Positions 18,227 through 27,298 of a DNA stretch of 64,000 nucleotides are shown one piece after another. Positions within the stretch are counted from its first letter, which is position 1, and every line of letters starts with the position of its first letter. Both the position numbers and the translations under genes were made by a program. Source of the DNA: Centipeda infelix ATCC 43532 (GTDB lineage Bacteria; Bacillota; Negativicutes; Selenomonadales; Selenomonadaceae); NCBI RefSeq assembly GCF_000234095.1, contig NZ_JH376799.1:215217-279216 (forward strand), read 5' to 3'. Under the pieces are notes generated by a model. That model saw only the letters and a list, made by a program, of their open reading frames with translations, ran no database searches and was not told the origin of the DNA.

Positions 18227-18826
18227 TCAGCGGTAGATATCCAGCACGTTCGTCACGTAGTTCTGTGTCTCGGCATAGGGCGGCACGCCATTGTATGCCT
18301 TCACGGCATTCGGTCCTGCATTGTAGGCAGCGACCGCCTTCTTTACGTCACCATCAAAGGTATCGAGCATCTCACGCAGATATTTCGTTCCGCCCTCTAC
18401 GTTGCTCTTCATATCGTAGGGATTGACCCCAAGCCCCGCTGCCGTCTCCGGCATGAGCTGCATGACACCAACCGCCCCGGCAGGCGACACGGCACTCTGA
18501 TTGCCGCCGGACTCTACTTCGGCGACGGCAGAGACGAGCTTCGGATCGACAGCGTACTTTGCCGCCGCCGCGTGGATCATCTGCGTGAGCTGCGGATTTG
18601 CATAGTTCGCCGACTCTGTCGCCACCGTCTTCTCTGCGGCGGCAGATCCCTGTACACGCTGTGCAGGCTGTGCCTTGTGCGCCGCAGATACAGCATCCTT
18701 GTTGATTTCCTGCTGCAGTTTTGCAGCGAAGTCCATCCCCGGAAGCTGCTGCTTGGACAGAGCAAACTGTCCCTCGATCTCCGCAATACGCGCCTGTATC
18801 TCCTTGATGCCGGAAAGATCCATCAT
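18227..18826 (-). CDS. lytic murein transglycosylase (SLT domain), flagellar
   Basis: A 199-residue protein with a helical N-terminal part and a C-terminal Slt-type catalytic domain. The latter shows the catalytic glutamate in AEVESGGNQSAVSPAGA and the conserved GVMQLMP and AYNAGPNAV motifs. Such enzymes open the peptidoglycan for the rod. It overlaps the fliJ stop by four bases (ATGA). No classical signal peptide is seen, so it may be exported by the flagellar apparatus; that is inference. Confidence 0.88.
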   Translation of the reverse strand: MMDLSGIKEIQARIAEIEGQFALSKQQLPGMDFAAKLQQEINKDAVSAAHKAQPAQRVQGSAAAEKTVATESANYANPQLTQMIHAAAAKYAVDPKLVSAVAEVESGGNQSAVSPAGAVGVMQLMPETAAGLGVNPYDMKSNVEGGTKYLREMLDTFDGDVKKAVAAYNAGPNAVKAYNGVPPYAETQNYVTNVLDIYR

Positions 18827-19290
18827 ACCGCTTCCTCCAAATCCCTATTCCGCATGGTCAGCTGCAGGCCAATCTCGTCGAGCATCTTCTGCTCCTCCTG
18901 CAAGACCTCCGCCTTGTATTCCGCAAGGCGTTTTTCCCTTAGTTTTTCAATGCTTTTCAGTGCGCTCATCTGCTCCATGAGGACCTTGAGACGCTTCTGA
19001 CGCTCGGCGTTCGCCGTAAGGATCACCTGCTGCTGATCCTCGATCTGCTGACGCTTCCAACCGAAGAAGCGATTGAAGCTCATCAGCGTGCCGATCTTAA
19101 TTCGCGTACCTTCCTTCGACAGATTTTCGTAATCGAGCTGCCCTCTGTGCATTTCCTCGAGCAGCTGACGTTGGTAGGTACGCGCCTCCTCAAGAGTTCG
19201 TACCGCCTTGGCGAAGGCAACCTCTGCCTCCTCCTTCTTCATGCGAGTCACCTTGAGCAGTGTTTCGAGCTGAAATTTGAATTTCTTCAT
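18823..19290 (-). CDS. fliJ: flagellar export chaperone FliJ
   Basis: A 155-residue, almost entirely coiled-coil protein starting MKKFKFQLETLLKVTRMKK, the typical FliJ opening. FliJ is the central stalk of the export ATPase and an escort for export substrates. It overlaps both fliI and the transglycosylase gene by ATGA junctions. Confidence 0.93.
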   Translation of the reverse strand: MKKFKFQLETLLKVTRMKKEEAEVAFAKAVRTLEEARTYQRQLLEEMHRGQLDYENLSKEGTRIKIGTLMSFNRFFGWKRQQIEDQQQVILTANAERQKRLKVLMEQMSALKSIEKLREKRLAEYKAEVLQEEQKMLDEIGLQLTMRNRDLEEAV

Positions 19291-20690
19291 GATGCTTCCT
19301 CAGCGAGCTGCTCGGCAGATGCCGTCGATGCAGCAGGCGCAGCCTTCCCCACAGCCGTGAGCAGTCGCTGCTCCGTCTCCTCATAGGAGGTGACTTCGTA
19401 AATATCCTGACAGAGGAATGCGTTGATACCGTCGATCTTCTGAATCGCCGCGTCGATCTTCGGGCTTGAGCCCTTGACATATGCACCGATGTGAATGAGA
19501 TCCTCGGCCTCGGCATACACCGCCATCAGTTGACGCATCTCCTGTGCCGCCTCAAGGTGACTCTTGTCCACAACCTCGTACATGACACGGCTGACGCTTC
19601 CGAGCACGTCGATCGCTGGGAAATGGTTCTGTGCCGCAATCCGCCGCGAGAGCACGATATGACCGTCAAGAATGGAGCGCACAGCGTCCGCAATTGGCTC
19701 GTTCATATCGTCGCCATCCACGAGGACGGTATAGATGCCTGTGATCGATCCCTTTTCACTCGTGCCCGCGCGCTCAAGCAGACGCGGCAGCATGGCAAAG
19801 ACGGACGGCGTATAACCGCGTGTTGCAGGCGGCTCGCCGATCGTAAGCCCAACCTCGCGCTGCGCCATCGCAAAGCGCGTAACCGAGTCCATCATCAGGA
19901 CGACCTTGTGCCCCTGGTCACGGAAATACTCGGCAATCGCCGTGCCTGTCATCGCGCCCTTGATGCGGACGAGTGCAGGCTGATCGGAGGTCGCAACAAC
20001 CACCACGGAGTGTTTCAGCCCCTCCTCACCGAGATCACGTTCGATAAAGTCGCGCACCTCACGTCCGCGCTCCCCGACAAGGGTGATAACGCTGATATCC
20101 GCCTCAGTGTTGCGTGCAACCATGGAGAGAAGCGTGGACTTGCCAACACCCGACCCCGCCATGATGCCGATGCGCTGACCGTCGCCAAGCGTGATGAGCC
20201 CGTCGATCGCACGCACCCCGACGTAGAGATTGTCGTGAATGCGCGGGCGGGTGAGCGGCGGCGGCGGTGGTGCCTGCAGCGGATACTCTTCCTTTGCGAG
20301 GATCGGCCCTTTGCCGTCGATCGGATTTCCAAGCCCGTCGAGGACGCGCCCGAGCAGTTCGGGTCCCACCTTGACACGCAGCCGCCGCCCTGTTGCGATG
20401 ACCTCGCACCCGGGGCCGATGCCCTGCATCTCTCCGACAGGCATGAGGAGCACGCTGCCCTCACGGAATCCGACGACCTCCGCCGGAATTGGCGGCATTC
20501 CCGCGAAATGCGAGCTCACATAGCAGAGCTCACCGACCGTAACGGTCGGACCCTGTGACTCGATGACGAGCCCAATGATCTGCGTCACCTTGCCCGTCAG
20601 CTTCATCGGTGCGGTATTGTGAAGCGCATCGCGGAATTTTTGGATATCTATGGAAAATGGGGGATTCCCCCCCGTTTCACTCATATTCAT
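19287..20690 (-). CDS. fliI: flagellum-specific ATP synthase FliI
   Basis: ATPase of the flagellar type III export machine, related to the F1 beta subunit. The 467-residue product has the Walker A sequence GSGVGKSTL, the FliI/YscN region ERGREVRDFIERDLG and the Walker B VVLMMDSVTRFAMAQRE. The start overlaps the fliH stop by four bases. With FliH and FliJ it forms the cytoplasmic export ATPase complex. Confidence 0.97.
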   Translation of the reverse strand: MNMSETGGNPPFSIDIQKFRDALHNTAPMKLTGKVTQIIGLVIESQGPTVTVGELCYVSSHFAGMPPIPAEVVGFREGSVLLMPVGEMQGIGPGCEVIATGRRLRVKVGPELLGRVLDGLGNPIDGKGPILAKEEYPLQAPPPPPLTRPRIHDNLYVGVRAIDGLITLGDGQRIGIMAGSGVGKSTLLSMVARNTEADISVITLVGERGREVRDFIERDLGEEGLKHSVVVVATSDQPALVRIKGAMTGTAIAEYFRDQGHKVVLMMDSVTRFAMAQREVGLTIGEPPATRGYTPSVFAMLPRLLERAGTSEKGSITGIYTVLVDGDDMNEPIADAVRSILDGHIVLSRRIAAQNHFPAIDVLGSVSRVMYEVVDKSHLEAAQEMRQLMAVYAEAEDLIHIGAYVKGSSPKIDAAIQKIDGINAFLCQDIYEVTSYEETEQRLLTAVGKAAPAASTASAEQLAEEAS

Positions 20691-21478
20691 AGCATAACTT
20701 CCCGCACAGCCTTCTTGAGCTGCTCGATCTGTGTCTGCAGACGTGCATCCACACTGCCGTTCGGGGTCTCCACAAGACAGTCGCCCGGCTTCAGCCCCTC
20801 GTCCGAGGTGATCGTGAGATTCGTATCCCCCGCCGTCAGGATGGAACGCAGTTCGTCCCGCGCCATGAGTACAAAGTCATAGCTGGCGGGCGGAACGTGG
20901 ACAACGATCTCCTTCTGGTCCTTGACACGCAGGATGGCATCACGCACAACGGGCAGCACCATCTGCGGCACATCAATGAAGTGCTGCGGCAGAACGCGCT
21001 CGACCGCCGTCATGGCAATCGAAACAATGTCCTGCTCGGCATTCACAACATAGTCTCGTATGGCATCATGGGCATCGCGCAGGGTCTTTTCCGCCTGCGC
21101 ATTCGTCTGACGGATGAGCTCTGCCATCTCCTCACGCACGGCAGCTTCACCCGCCGTGCGCCCTTCGGCAAAGCCCTCCTCATACCCTTTCTTGCGAGCT
21201 TCTTCGCGATCCTGCTCAATCTGTGTCTGCGCCTCAGTGAGAAGGCGGTCGCGATCCTCCTCGGCCTGACCGCGAAGGACTGCAACCTGAATCTCTGTCT
21301 CCTTGACGCGTTCATCCATCGCCTGCTCGCGTTCTGCAATGCGTGCAAGCAGATTCTGAACGGCCTCTTCGCTCAGCCCTTCTTCCTCGTCGTCCTCACG
21401 GGGCGGCGGTGGAGGAGGTGGTGCGTCGATGAGATGCGGATTCTCTTCCCAGACGGCTGCCTTGATAACTCTAGACAA
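20687..21478 (-). CDS. fliH: flagellar assembly protein FliH
   Basis: Peripheral stalk/regulator of the FliI ATPase; 263 residues. The N-terminus has a proline run (DAPPPPPPPRED), then a long Glu/Arg/Gln coiled coil and a C-terminal FliH/YscL-type domain (IVVHVPPASYDFVL, GDCLVETPNGSVDARL). It overlaps fliG by eight bases and fliI by four. Confidence 0.92.
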   Translation of the reverse strand: MSRVIKAAVWEENPHLIDAPPPPPPPREDDEEEGLSEEAVQNLLARIAEREQAMDERVKETEIQVAVLRGQAEEDRDRLLTEAQTQIEQDREEARKKGYEEGFAEGRTAGEAAVREEMAELIRQTNAQAEKTLRDAHDAIRDYVVNAEQDIVSIAMTAVERVLPQHFIDVPQMVLPVVRDAILRVKDQKEIVVHVPPASYDFVLMARDELRSILTAGDTNLTITSDEGLKPGDCLVETPNGSVDARLQTQIEQLKKAVREVML

Positions 21479-22490
21479 TCATCTCGTCTCCCTTGCCACG
21501 CGAGATCACGATCTCGCCCTTGTCCTCGAGTACGCGGATGACACCGACAACCTTCTGCTGTGCTTCTTCCACGTCGCGGATCTTGACCGGTCCCATGAAC
21601 TCGATCTCCTCACGCAGCATATCGGCGGCACGCGTCGACATATTCTTGAACACCTTTTCGGCAACTTCCTGCGGCGTTGCCTTGAGTGCAAGCGAGAGAT
21701 CCTTGGTCTCCACCTGGCGCAGGACAAGCTGCAGAGAACGGTCGTCGATCTGAACGATGTCCTCGAACACGAACATGAGCTTCTTGATCTCTTCGGCGAG
21801 CTCGGGATTGTCGACCTCGAGCGTCTCGACAATCGCCTTCTCTGTCGTGCGGTCGACGCGGTTGAGCACCTCGACGATCGCCTTGATGCCGCCCGCAGTG
21901 GTAAAGTCCTGTGTCACCATCGAGGACAGCTTTCTCTCCAACACACGCTCGACCTCACGGATGAAGTCCGGTGAGGTGCGATCCATCGTTGCGATGCGCT
22001 TCGTGACCTCGACCTGTGCCTCCGGCGGAAGCGAACCGAGGACGATGGCCGCCTGATCCGGTTCGAGATATGCCATGATGAGCGCAATGGTCTGCGGATG
22101 CTCGTTTTGAATGAAGTTAAGCAGCTGCGCAGGGTCGGTTTTTCGCAGGAAGTCGAACGGGCGCACCTGCAAGCTCGTCGTAAGACGGTTGATAATCTCG
22201 AGTGCCTTGTCGGGACCAAGCGCCTTCTCGAGGACATTCTGCGCATATTGCAGACCGCCCGAGGAAATGTAGTCCTGTGCCATGCACATAGAGTAGAACT
22301 CGGCGATGACTTCCGCCTTGAGTGCGGAAGAAACCTGCTTCTGGTTCGCAATCTCGAGCGTCAGATGCTCGATCTCATCGTCGTCCATATGCTGAAACAG
22401 CTTTGCCGAGTACTCGGGACCGATTGCGATAAAGAGGATCGCCGCTTTCTGCTGATTGGTCAGATCACCGCTGCCATACATATCCGGCAT
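21471..22490 (-). CDS. fliG: flagellar motor switch protein FliG
   Basis: Rotor protein that transmits torque and binds FliF and FliM. The 339-residue product has three FliG domains; EHPQTIALIMAYLEPDQAA is the middle-domain signature and the C-terminal domain carries the charged torque helix. ATG 22490 with AGGAG upstream, giving MPDMYGSGDLTNQQKA, was chosen over an in-frame start eight codons earlier inside fliF. Confidence 0.96.
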   Translation of the reverse strand: MPDMYGSGDLTNQQKAAILFIAIGPEYSAKLFQHMDDDEIEHLTLEIANQKQVSSALKAEVIAEFYSMCMAQDYISSGGLQYAQNVLEKALGPDKALEIINRLTTSLQVRPFDFLRKTDPAQLLNFIQNEHPQTIALIMAYLEPDQAAIVLGSLPPEAQVEVTKRIATMDRTSPDFIREVERVLERKLSSMVTQDFTTAGGIKAIVEVLNRVDRTTEKAIVETLEVDNPELAEEIKKLMFVFEDIVQIDDRSLQLVLRQVETKDLSLALKATPQEVAEKVFKNMSTRAADMLREEIEFMGPVKIRDVEEAQQKVVGVIRVLEDKGEIVISRGKGDEMIV

Positions 22491-22492
22491 AT

Positions 22493-24073
22493 TTACTCCT
22501 CCTCCGAAAGCCACGTCTTGACGAGGAGGGCAACCTCTTCGGGCTTGTTGTCAATGAGGGCGAGCAGCGCCATTTTCTGATTCATCTGGTGCTGTTCCTC
22601 TTCGGAGAGGTCTTCTTCCTCGACCTCGCCCGCTGCGATTGCCGCAGCACGCTCCTCGGCGAGGCGCTCCTCTTCGAGGCGCTGTGCCTCCTCGGCAGCC
22701 TCACGCTCAAGACGCTTCTTGCGGCGGTACATGAGGATGCCGCCGACAATCAGGGCGATGACAAGCAGAGCAAGTCCGACCTGCGTGTAGAAGATGCGAT
22801 CCTGACGATCCTTCTCCGCCTGCTCCTCTGCGGCGCGTCGTTCTGCCGCCTCCGTGCTGAACGGCAGCGGCTCCACAGAGATCGTGTCACCGCGCTGCGG
22901 GTTGATGCCCGCAGCACTGCTCACCGTGCGCAGGATGCTCTCCTGCTGCGGCTGCGTCACATCCTCGTTGACGAGAACGGCGACCGTCAGACGACGGATT
23001 GAGCCGGGAGAAGCGATGACGTGCTGTCGCTCCTCGTTGATCTCATAGTTCTTTGTGGATTCCTTTTTCTCGTATTCAGCGTTCGCGTTCGCCTCCTGCT
23101 CAACATAGCCGGGGACGTTGCTCTGTACACCCGCAGGACCGCCGGGATTCGTCGAACTGCCGACGTAACTCTCGGAGATGTCCTGCTGGCTGCGGATGAT
23201 GCCCGCATCATCCACCACCGGTGTAAAGGTCTGGCGGTCGGTCAGACGATCATCGAAGTCGAGCTCTACGCTGACGCGTGCAAAGGCACGTCCCTCGCCC
23301 AGGGTCTGGTCGAGCAGCGACTGCACCTTCTTCTCGATGTTGTCCTGTACCTTGCGTGTCATGTCAAGCTGCGTGAGCGTCTTGACTCCAATGGATTTTT
23401 CATCCTGATCGTCGGGATCGTTCAAGATCTTCCCTGTATCGTCGACAATCGTGATATTCTCAGGGGTCAGTCCCTTGACGCTGTGCGCCGCAAGGTTGAC
23501 AATCCCCTTGATCTCCTTCTTCGTCAGCTCCGCATGGGGCTTCAGGCGCAGCATAATAGAAGCCGTCGCAGGCTTCTCCTCTTTCTTATAGAGGCTGTCC
23601 TCTGGCAGCACAATGTGGACGCGTGCCTTCTCAACCGCCTCCAACTGCTCAATCGTACGCGTCAATTCCCCCTGAAGTGCCTGCAGATAGTTGACGCGGT
23701 TCTGGAATTCGGTGACCCCAAGCTTGCTGTCATCGAAGATCTCGAAGCCCTTGTTCCCGCGCGGCAGCCCCTGCGTCGCGAGGTTCAGACGCGCCTCGTG
23801 GACGTTCGTCGTCGGAACGAGGATCGTCGTACCTGATTTGTTTTCCTGCACCTCGTAGGTGATGTTCGCTTCGCGCAGCTGGCTTGCAACCTCGCCGGCA
23901 TCCTTGGTCTCCATGTCGGTGAACAGCGGCACCATATCGGGCTTGCTGCCATACCAGAAGCTCATGCCAAAGATGAGGACGAGAATTGCGAGTGCCGAAC
24001 CGAGCATGATGTAGCGCTGCCGCTTGTCAAAGCGTTCCCACATGGCACGACCGCGCTCTTTCCACTCTCCCAT
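22493..24073 (-). CDS. fliF: flagellar MS-ring protein FliF
   Basis: Membrane protein that forms the MS ring on which rotor and export gate assemble. The 526 residues include TM1 at about 20-42 and a large periplasmic YscJ/FliF region (GFEIFDDSKLGVTEFQNRVNY and KARVHIVLPEDSLY). TM2 is at about 436-458 and is followed by a Glu-rich cytoplasmic tail that binds FliG. The stop lies two bases before the fliG start. Confidence 0.97.
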   Translation of the reverse strand: MGEWKERGRAMWERFDKRQRYIMLGSALAILVLIFGMSFWYGSKPDMVPLFTDMETKDAGEVASQLREANITYEVQENKSGTTILVPTTNVHEARLNLATQGLPRGNKGFEIFDDSKLGVTEFQNRVNYLQALQGELTRTIEQLEAVEKARVHIVLPEDSLYKKEEKPATASIMLRLKPHAELTKKEIKGIVNLAAHSVKGLTPENITIVDDTGKILNDPDDQDEKSIGVKTLTQLDMTRKVQDNIEKKVQSLLDQTLGEGRAFARVSVELDFDDRLTDRQTFTPVVDDAGIIRSQQDISESYVGSSTNPGGPAGVQSNVPGYVEQEANANAEYEKKESTKNYEINEERQHVIASPGSIRRLTVAVLVNEDVTQPQQESILRTVSSAAGINPQRGDTISVEPLPFSTEAAERRAAEEQAEKDRQDRIFYTQVGLALLVIALIVGGILMYRRKKRLEREAAEEAQRLEEERLAEERAAAIAAGEVEEEDLSEEEQHQMNQKMALLALIDNKPEEVALLVKTWLSEEE

Positions 24074-24145
24074 AATCTCTTTCCCTTCAAGTCATCACGG
24101 TGTGATGCGCCGCCGGTGGGGGCGCACGAAAACGGCAGGCAGTGA

Positions 24146-24454
24146 TTACACCTGCATCCGCATGATTTCCTGATAGGCAGCAACGGCACGATTGCGCATC
24201 TGCAGCGTGAGCTGGAGTGCAATCTCAGCCTTCTGCCCTGCCACGATGACTTGAGAGACATCGGAGACTTCGCCTGCGGCGAGCAACTTATTCTGCTCAT
24301 CCGATGCGAGTTGGAGCTTGTTCACCTCGGAGAGTGCGTCCTTCAGATAGGTACCGAAACTCTTCGGCGGCTCCTTTTCGATGGTCTCCCCCAGATGGCT
24401 GGTCGCGCGCATCGTGACGGGGGTCATTTGCAGTGCTTGTACTTCCATATACAT
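24146..24454 (-). CDS. fliE: flagellar hook-basal body complex protein FliE
   Basis: A 102-residue rod-adaptor protein joining the MS ring to the rod. The C-terminal half contains the FliE signature: DVSQVIVAGQKAEIALQLT and RNRAVAAYQEIMRMQV. It lies between flgC and fliF as in most Firmicutes. The second methionine at codon 3 is an alternative start. Confidence 0.95.
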   Translation of the reverse strand: MYMEVQALQMTPVTMRATSHLGETIEKEPPKSFGTYLKDALSEVNKLQLASDEQNKLLAAGEVSDVSQVIVAGQKAEIALQLTLQMRNRAVAAYQEIMRMQV

Positions 24455-24481
24455 TGATCTCCCTTAAACTGTGCGCTGAAA

Positions 24482-24937
24482 TCAGCTGCCACTGCCAATG
24501 CGAAGCGCCGCCGTCACCATGGACTTTGCCGCGTTGATCGTCGTTGTATTCGCCTCGTAGCCGCGCGATGCTGAGATCATATCCACCATCTCCGCGACAA
24601 TGTTGACGTTCGGTCGCTCAACATAGCCCTCCGCATTTGCATCCGGATGTCCCGGCTCATAGACGAGCGTCCCCTGCGTACGATCCTCCTGAATGGATAC
24701 CGCCCGCACGCCATCACCCGGACGCATACGCTCCGAGGCACGTGCGAGGAATGACTCGAAGCCGATGCCATTCCCCTTCTCACGGGGCTGAAACACCACA
24801 TAGCGGCGGTGGTAGGCACCCCCGCCCTGTGCACGCGTTGTATTGGCATTCGCGATATTATTGGAGATCACGTCCATGCGCAGACGCTCTGCCGTGAGCC
24901 CCGAAGCCGCTGCATCTATTCCCAAAAACATTCCCAT
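24482..24937 (-). CDS. flgC: flagellar basal-body rod protein FlgC
   Basis: Proximal rod subunit exported by the flagellar system; 151 residues. The N-terminal rod motif (LRMDVISNNIANANTTRAQGG) and the C-terminal helix with EMVDMISASRGYEANTT are diagnostic. It lies between flgB and fliE. Confidence 0.96.
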   Translation of the reverse strand: MGMFLGIDAAASGLTAERLRMDVISNNIANANTTRAQGGGAYHRRYVVFQPREKGNGIGFESFLARASERMRPGDGVRAVSIQEDRTQGTLVYEPGHPDANAEGYVERPNVNIVAEMVDMISASRGYEANTTTINAAKSMVTAALRIGSGS

Positions 24938-24955
24938 ACCGTGTCCTCCCGTTTA

Positions 24956-25378
24956 TCAGCTGCCCTGACCGCTCGAAATAACGCTCTTAATCTTGCTGAT
25001 ATGCCCAGCAAGCGCCGTTGCCAGCGCACTATAGTATAGCTGATTCTTTGCAACCTCCGCCATTTCAATGTCAATGTCGACGTTGTTGCGATCCAGACGC
25101 ATATTCGTATGCGCATCCTGTTCGATAACAGCGTGCGCCTTCCCGTGAAAGGCAATGGGAAAATGCCGGTCATGCGTCCGCACAACCTTCATCAGAGGAT
25201 CGTTCTCCAATCCCAGTTCCCGTTTCAGCAAATCCTCAAAGCGGACATGACTCCGCTTAAAGTTCGGTGTGTTCACGTTTGCGATGTTATTGCTGAGTAC
25301 CTCGTGCCGCAGGGATGCCGCCGCCATCGCGCGGCTGCTGACATCAATCGTCGAGGTGTTGACCAACTGCTCGAGCAT
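24956..25378 (-). CDS. flgB: flagellar basal-body rod protein FlgB
   Basis: Proximal rod protein of 140 residues. The rod signature LRHEVLSNNIANVNTPNFKRS is near the start, and the C-terminal VDIDIEMAEVAKNQL helix follows. It is the first gene of the basal-body block and has a putative promoter with an unusual palindrome about 130 bases upstream. Confidence 0.96.
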   Translation of the reverse strand: MLEQLVNTSTIDVSSRAMAAASLRHEVLSNNIANVNTPNFKRSHVRFEDLLKRELGLENDPLMKVVRTHDRHFPIAFHGKAHAVIEQDAHTNMRLDRNNVDIDIEMAEVAKNQLYYSALATALAGHISKIKSVISSGQGS

Positions 25379-25422
25379 GAAACGTCACATTCCTTTCCCC
25401 CATATTTCAGGAAATATTCATG

Positions 25423-25440
25423 TATCAGTGCTTCCTTTAA
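25423..25440. repeat. short dispersed repeat, copy C
   Basis: TATCAGTGCTTCCTTTAA on the plus strand shares 15 identical bases with copy B (minus strand, 36635-36649) and the core TATCAGTGCTT with copy A. It lies in the leader of flgB. Confidence 0.4.
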
Positions 25441-25509
25441 TGTGCACAGAAAAAAACGCACACAAAGCAGATATATATTAGTTCTACATCCCTAAAAAAA
25501 ATCCTTTTC

Positions 25510-25538
25510 ATTCTAACACTTTTTCCCCAAAAAGTGAA
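25510..25538 (-). promoter_or_regulatory. candidate promoter of the flgB operon with a palindromic spacer
   Basis: Minus-strand TTCACT (25533-25538), 17 bases, TAGAAT (25510-25515). The spacer region holds a perfect palindrome (CACTTTTT-GGGG-AAAAAGTG, 25517-25536), which could be an operator. No sigma-28 type sequence was recognised. Confidence 0.45.
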
Positions 25539-25577
25539 GAATGGTTTTTGACAGCGCCGGCAAAATGTACGCGAAGG

Positions 25578-26429
25578 CTACGCGCGAGCGGCGGTCGCCT
25601 TGTCAACGTACAGGCTTTTGACCAGAATATCGACCTCGTGCACAACCATGCCGGTCATGCGTTCGATCTCCATCTGCAGCTCGCGCCGCAGGCGCATCAT
25701 CGTCTCTGCGATGGCATGCCCGTAGGCAAAGACAACCTCAAGGGATACCGTGATCCCCAGATCCTCATCGCCGTTCACAAGGTGACGGATGTGTGTCCTG
25801 CCGACGCGGTGCACCTCATCGAGTTTTTCAGCTACGATGTGTACAATATTCTTAATAACCGAGTCGTCGATGACGAGCTTCCCATAGTAACTGAATACAG
25901 GACGCACAATCGAACGCTCACCGAGGCGGCGGCGCTTCGACGAGGAGGTCTTGAAAAAGCTTTTGATTGGATCGATCAGATAGCCCGAGAAATGCGGCTT
26001 GAGTTCAATCGTCGGGACGGGGATGATGTGCTCGCCGCGCTTGAGGCGGTGGTACTGCGCGATCTCCATATCCTTCTTCGAAGCAATATCCTCGATACGG
26101 ATGATCTTACTCACAGGGCCTATGCGCAGTGCCTTGGCAATCTTTTGGACCATGTTCTCCGACGTACCGAGGAGAAGAATTCGACGTGGCTGCGACTGTG
26201 CGATGGCACGCCGTACGTCGGAGGCATGTCCCGGCAGTACAAAAATCGCACGGCGCACCGCCATGATCCGATTCTTCTCCTTTTTCGCGGAGGTACCGCC
26301 GATCACCTTTCCGTCTTTTATGAGAATGCCATCGTCGATGATGGCATCTGCACCGTTTTGCTGGGCGACCCACAGGGCGCGGTGGCTTTTGCCGGTACCA
26401 CTCGGACCGACTAGGGCGATAACGTCCAT
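25578..26429 (-). CDS. P-loop nucleotide-binding protein with C-terminal Asp23/Gls24-like domain
   Basis: A 283-residue protein. The N-terminus is a P-loop (Walker A GPSGTGKS at 8-15) with no recognised kinase or GTPase subfamily. The C-terminal part (about 183-275) matches the Asp23/Gls24 (alkaline-shock/envelope stress) pattern: KLVIDDSVIKNIVHIVAEKL, ITVSLEVVFAYGH and MTGMVVHEVDILV. No membrane helix is seen, so it is probably cytosolic. It closes the rny-dgc-orf-ymdB-PHP gene string just before the flagellar promoter. Function is unknown; a role in envelope stress or RNA/envelope coupling is speculative. Confidence 0.75.
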   Translation of the reverse strand: MDVIALVGPSGTGKSHRALWVAQQNGADAIIDDGILIKDGKVIGGTSAKKEKNRIMAVRRAIFVLPGHASDVRRAIAQSQPRRILLLGTSENMVQKIAKALRIGPVSKIIRIEDIASKKDMEIAQYHRLKRGEHIIPVPTIELKPHFSGYLIDPIKSFFKTSSSKRRRLGERSIVRPVFSYYGKLVIDDSVIKNIVHIVAEKLDEVHRVGRTHIRHLVNGDEDLGITVSLEVVFAYGHAIAETMMRLRRELQMEIERMTGMVVHEVDILVKSLYVDKATAARA

Positions 26430-26450
26430 CGTGTTTCTCCTCTTCTCCTG

Positions 26451-27284
26451 TCAGCTGATATGATGCGACGGTCGATAGAAGTTCTCTGCGTAGACATCTT
26501 CGATCGTAAACTGTCCAACAGCATCCGGCTGCCGATCCGCAAAGCCGCGGTAGTCCGATCCGCCGGAAACAAGCAGTCCGTTTTTTTGAGCAATCTCCAT
26601 GTAGTGCTGTGTATCTGCACGGTCATAGGTCGGATAGAACACCTCGATGCCCTCAATCCCCAACTCTATGAGATGCTTTATATACGCCTCATCATCAAGC
26701 GCCTTAGGATTGGCAAGCACGGGAATCCCGCCCGCACCCTTGATGATATCGATGAGCTCCTCGGGAGCAAAGCGGAAATGTGGAACATAGGCAGGCTGTC
26801 CACGCTTTAGAAGCCGGTCAAAGCAGGTGCGGATCGAGTCAAAATAACCTTTTTTGACAAGTACGCGTGCCACATGGGAACGTCCGACCGCCTTGCACAG
26901 CCCTTCGTCCGTCAGTACCTCGGTCTCGCCGATCTCGTATCCAAGCCCCCGCAGGCGCTCCACAATCTCGGTAAAGCGCGTCCAACGTGCCTCGCTGATC
27001 TCCTCAAGTTTTTCCTGAAGCCCTGCGTCGTAGATGTCAATATTGTAGCCCAAGATATGAACTTCCTGCTGCCCATCCCCTGCACTGAACCCAACGCCGG
27101 GGATGACACGCAGACTGCCCGCAGCATAGCGTCCGCTCTCGTAGAGCGCCGTAACGCCTTCGACGGTATCATGGTCCGTGATGGCGATGTAGCGCAGTCC
27201 AGCTGCCTTTGCCGCCTCCACAATCTCCTCCGGGGTATCCTTCCCGTCGGAAAAGGTTGTATGGATATGCAGGTCACTTGGCAT
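26451..27284 (-). CDS. PHP domain metal-dependent phosphoesterase
   Basis: Predicted metallophosphoesterase of the PHP superfamily, in the family that includes the RNase AM/YciV nucleases. The 277 residues show the metal-binding motif DLHIHTTFSDG (H6, H8), AITDHDT near residue 37, GRSHVARVLVKKGY and a C-terminal GGSDYRG. It lies 14 bases after ymdB; both are putative nucleotide/RNA phosphoesterases downstream of RNase Y. The substrate is inferred only. Confidence 0.88.
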   Translation of the reverse strand: MPSDLHIHTTFSDGKDTPEEIVEAAKAAGLRYIAITDHDTVEGVTALYESGRYAAGSLRVIPGVGFSAGDGQQEVHILGYNIDIYDAGLQEKLEEISEARWTRFTEIVERLRGLGYEIGETEVLTDEGLCKAVGRSHVARVLVKKGYFDSIRTCFDRLLKRGQPAYVPHFRFAPEELIDIIKGAGGIPVLANPKALDDEAYIKHLIELGIEGIEVFYPTYDRADTQHYMEIAQKNGLLVSGGSDYRGFADRQPDAVGQFTIEDVYAENFYRPSHHIS

Positions 27285-27298
27285 AGAATTCTCCTCGA

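Noticed and set aside
26328-26349. 8-bp inverted repeat in the P-loop/Asp23 gene
   Set aside because: Short, within codons for an Asp/Ile repeat (DAIIDDG) that naturally gives such symmetry; no tail or conservation argument.
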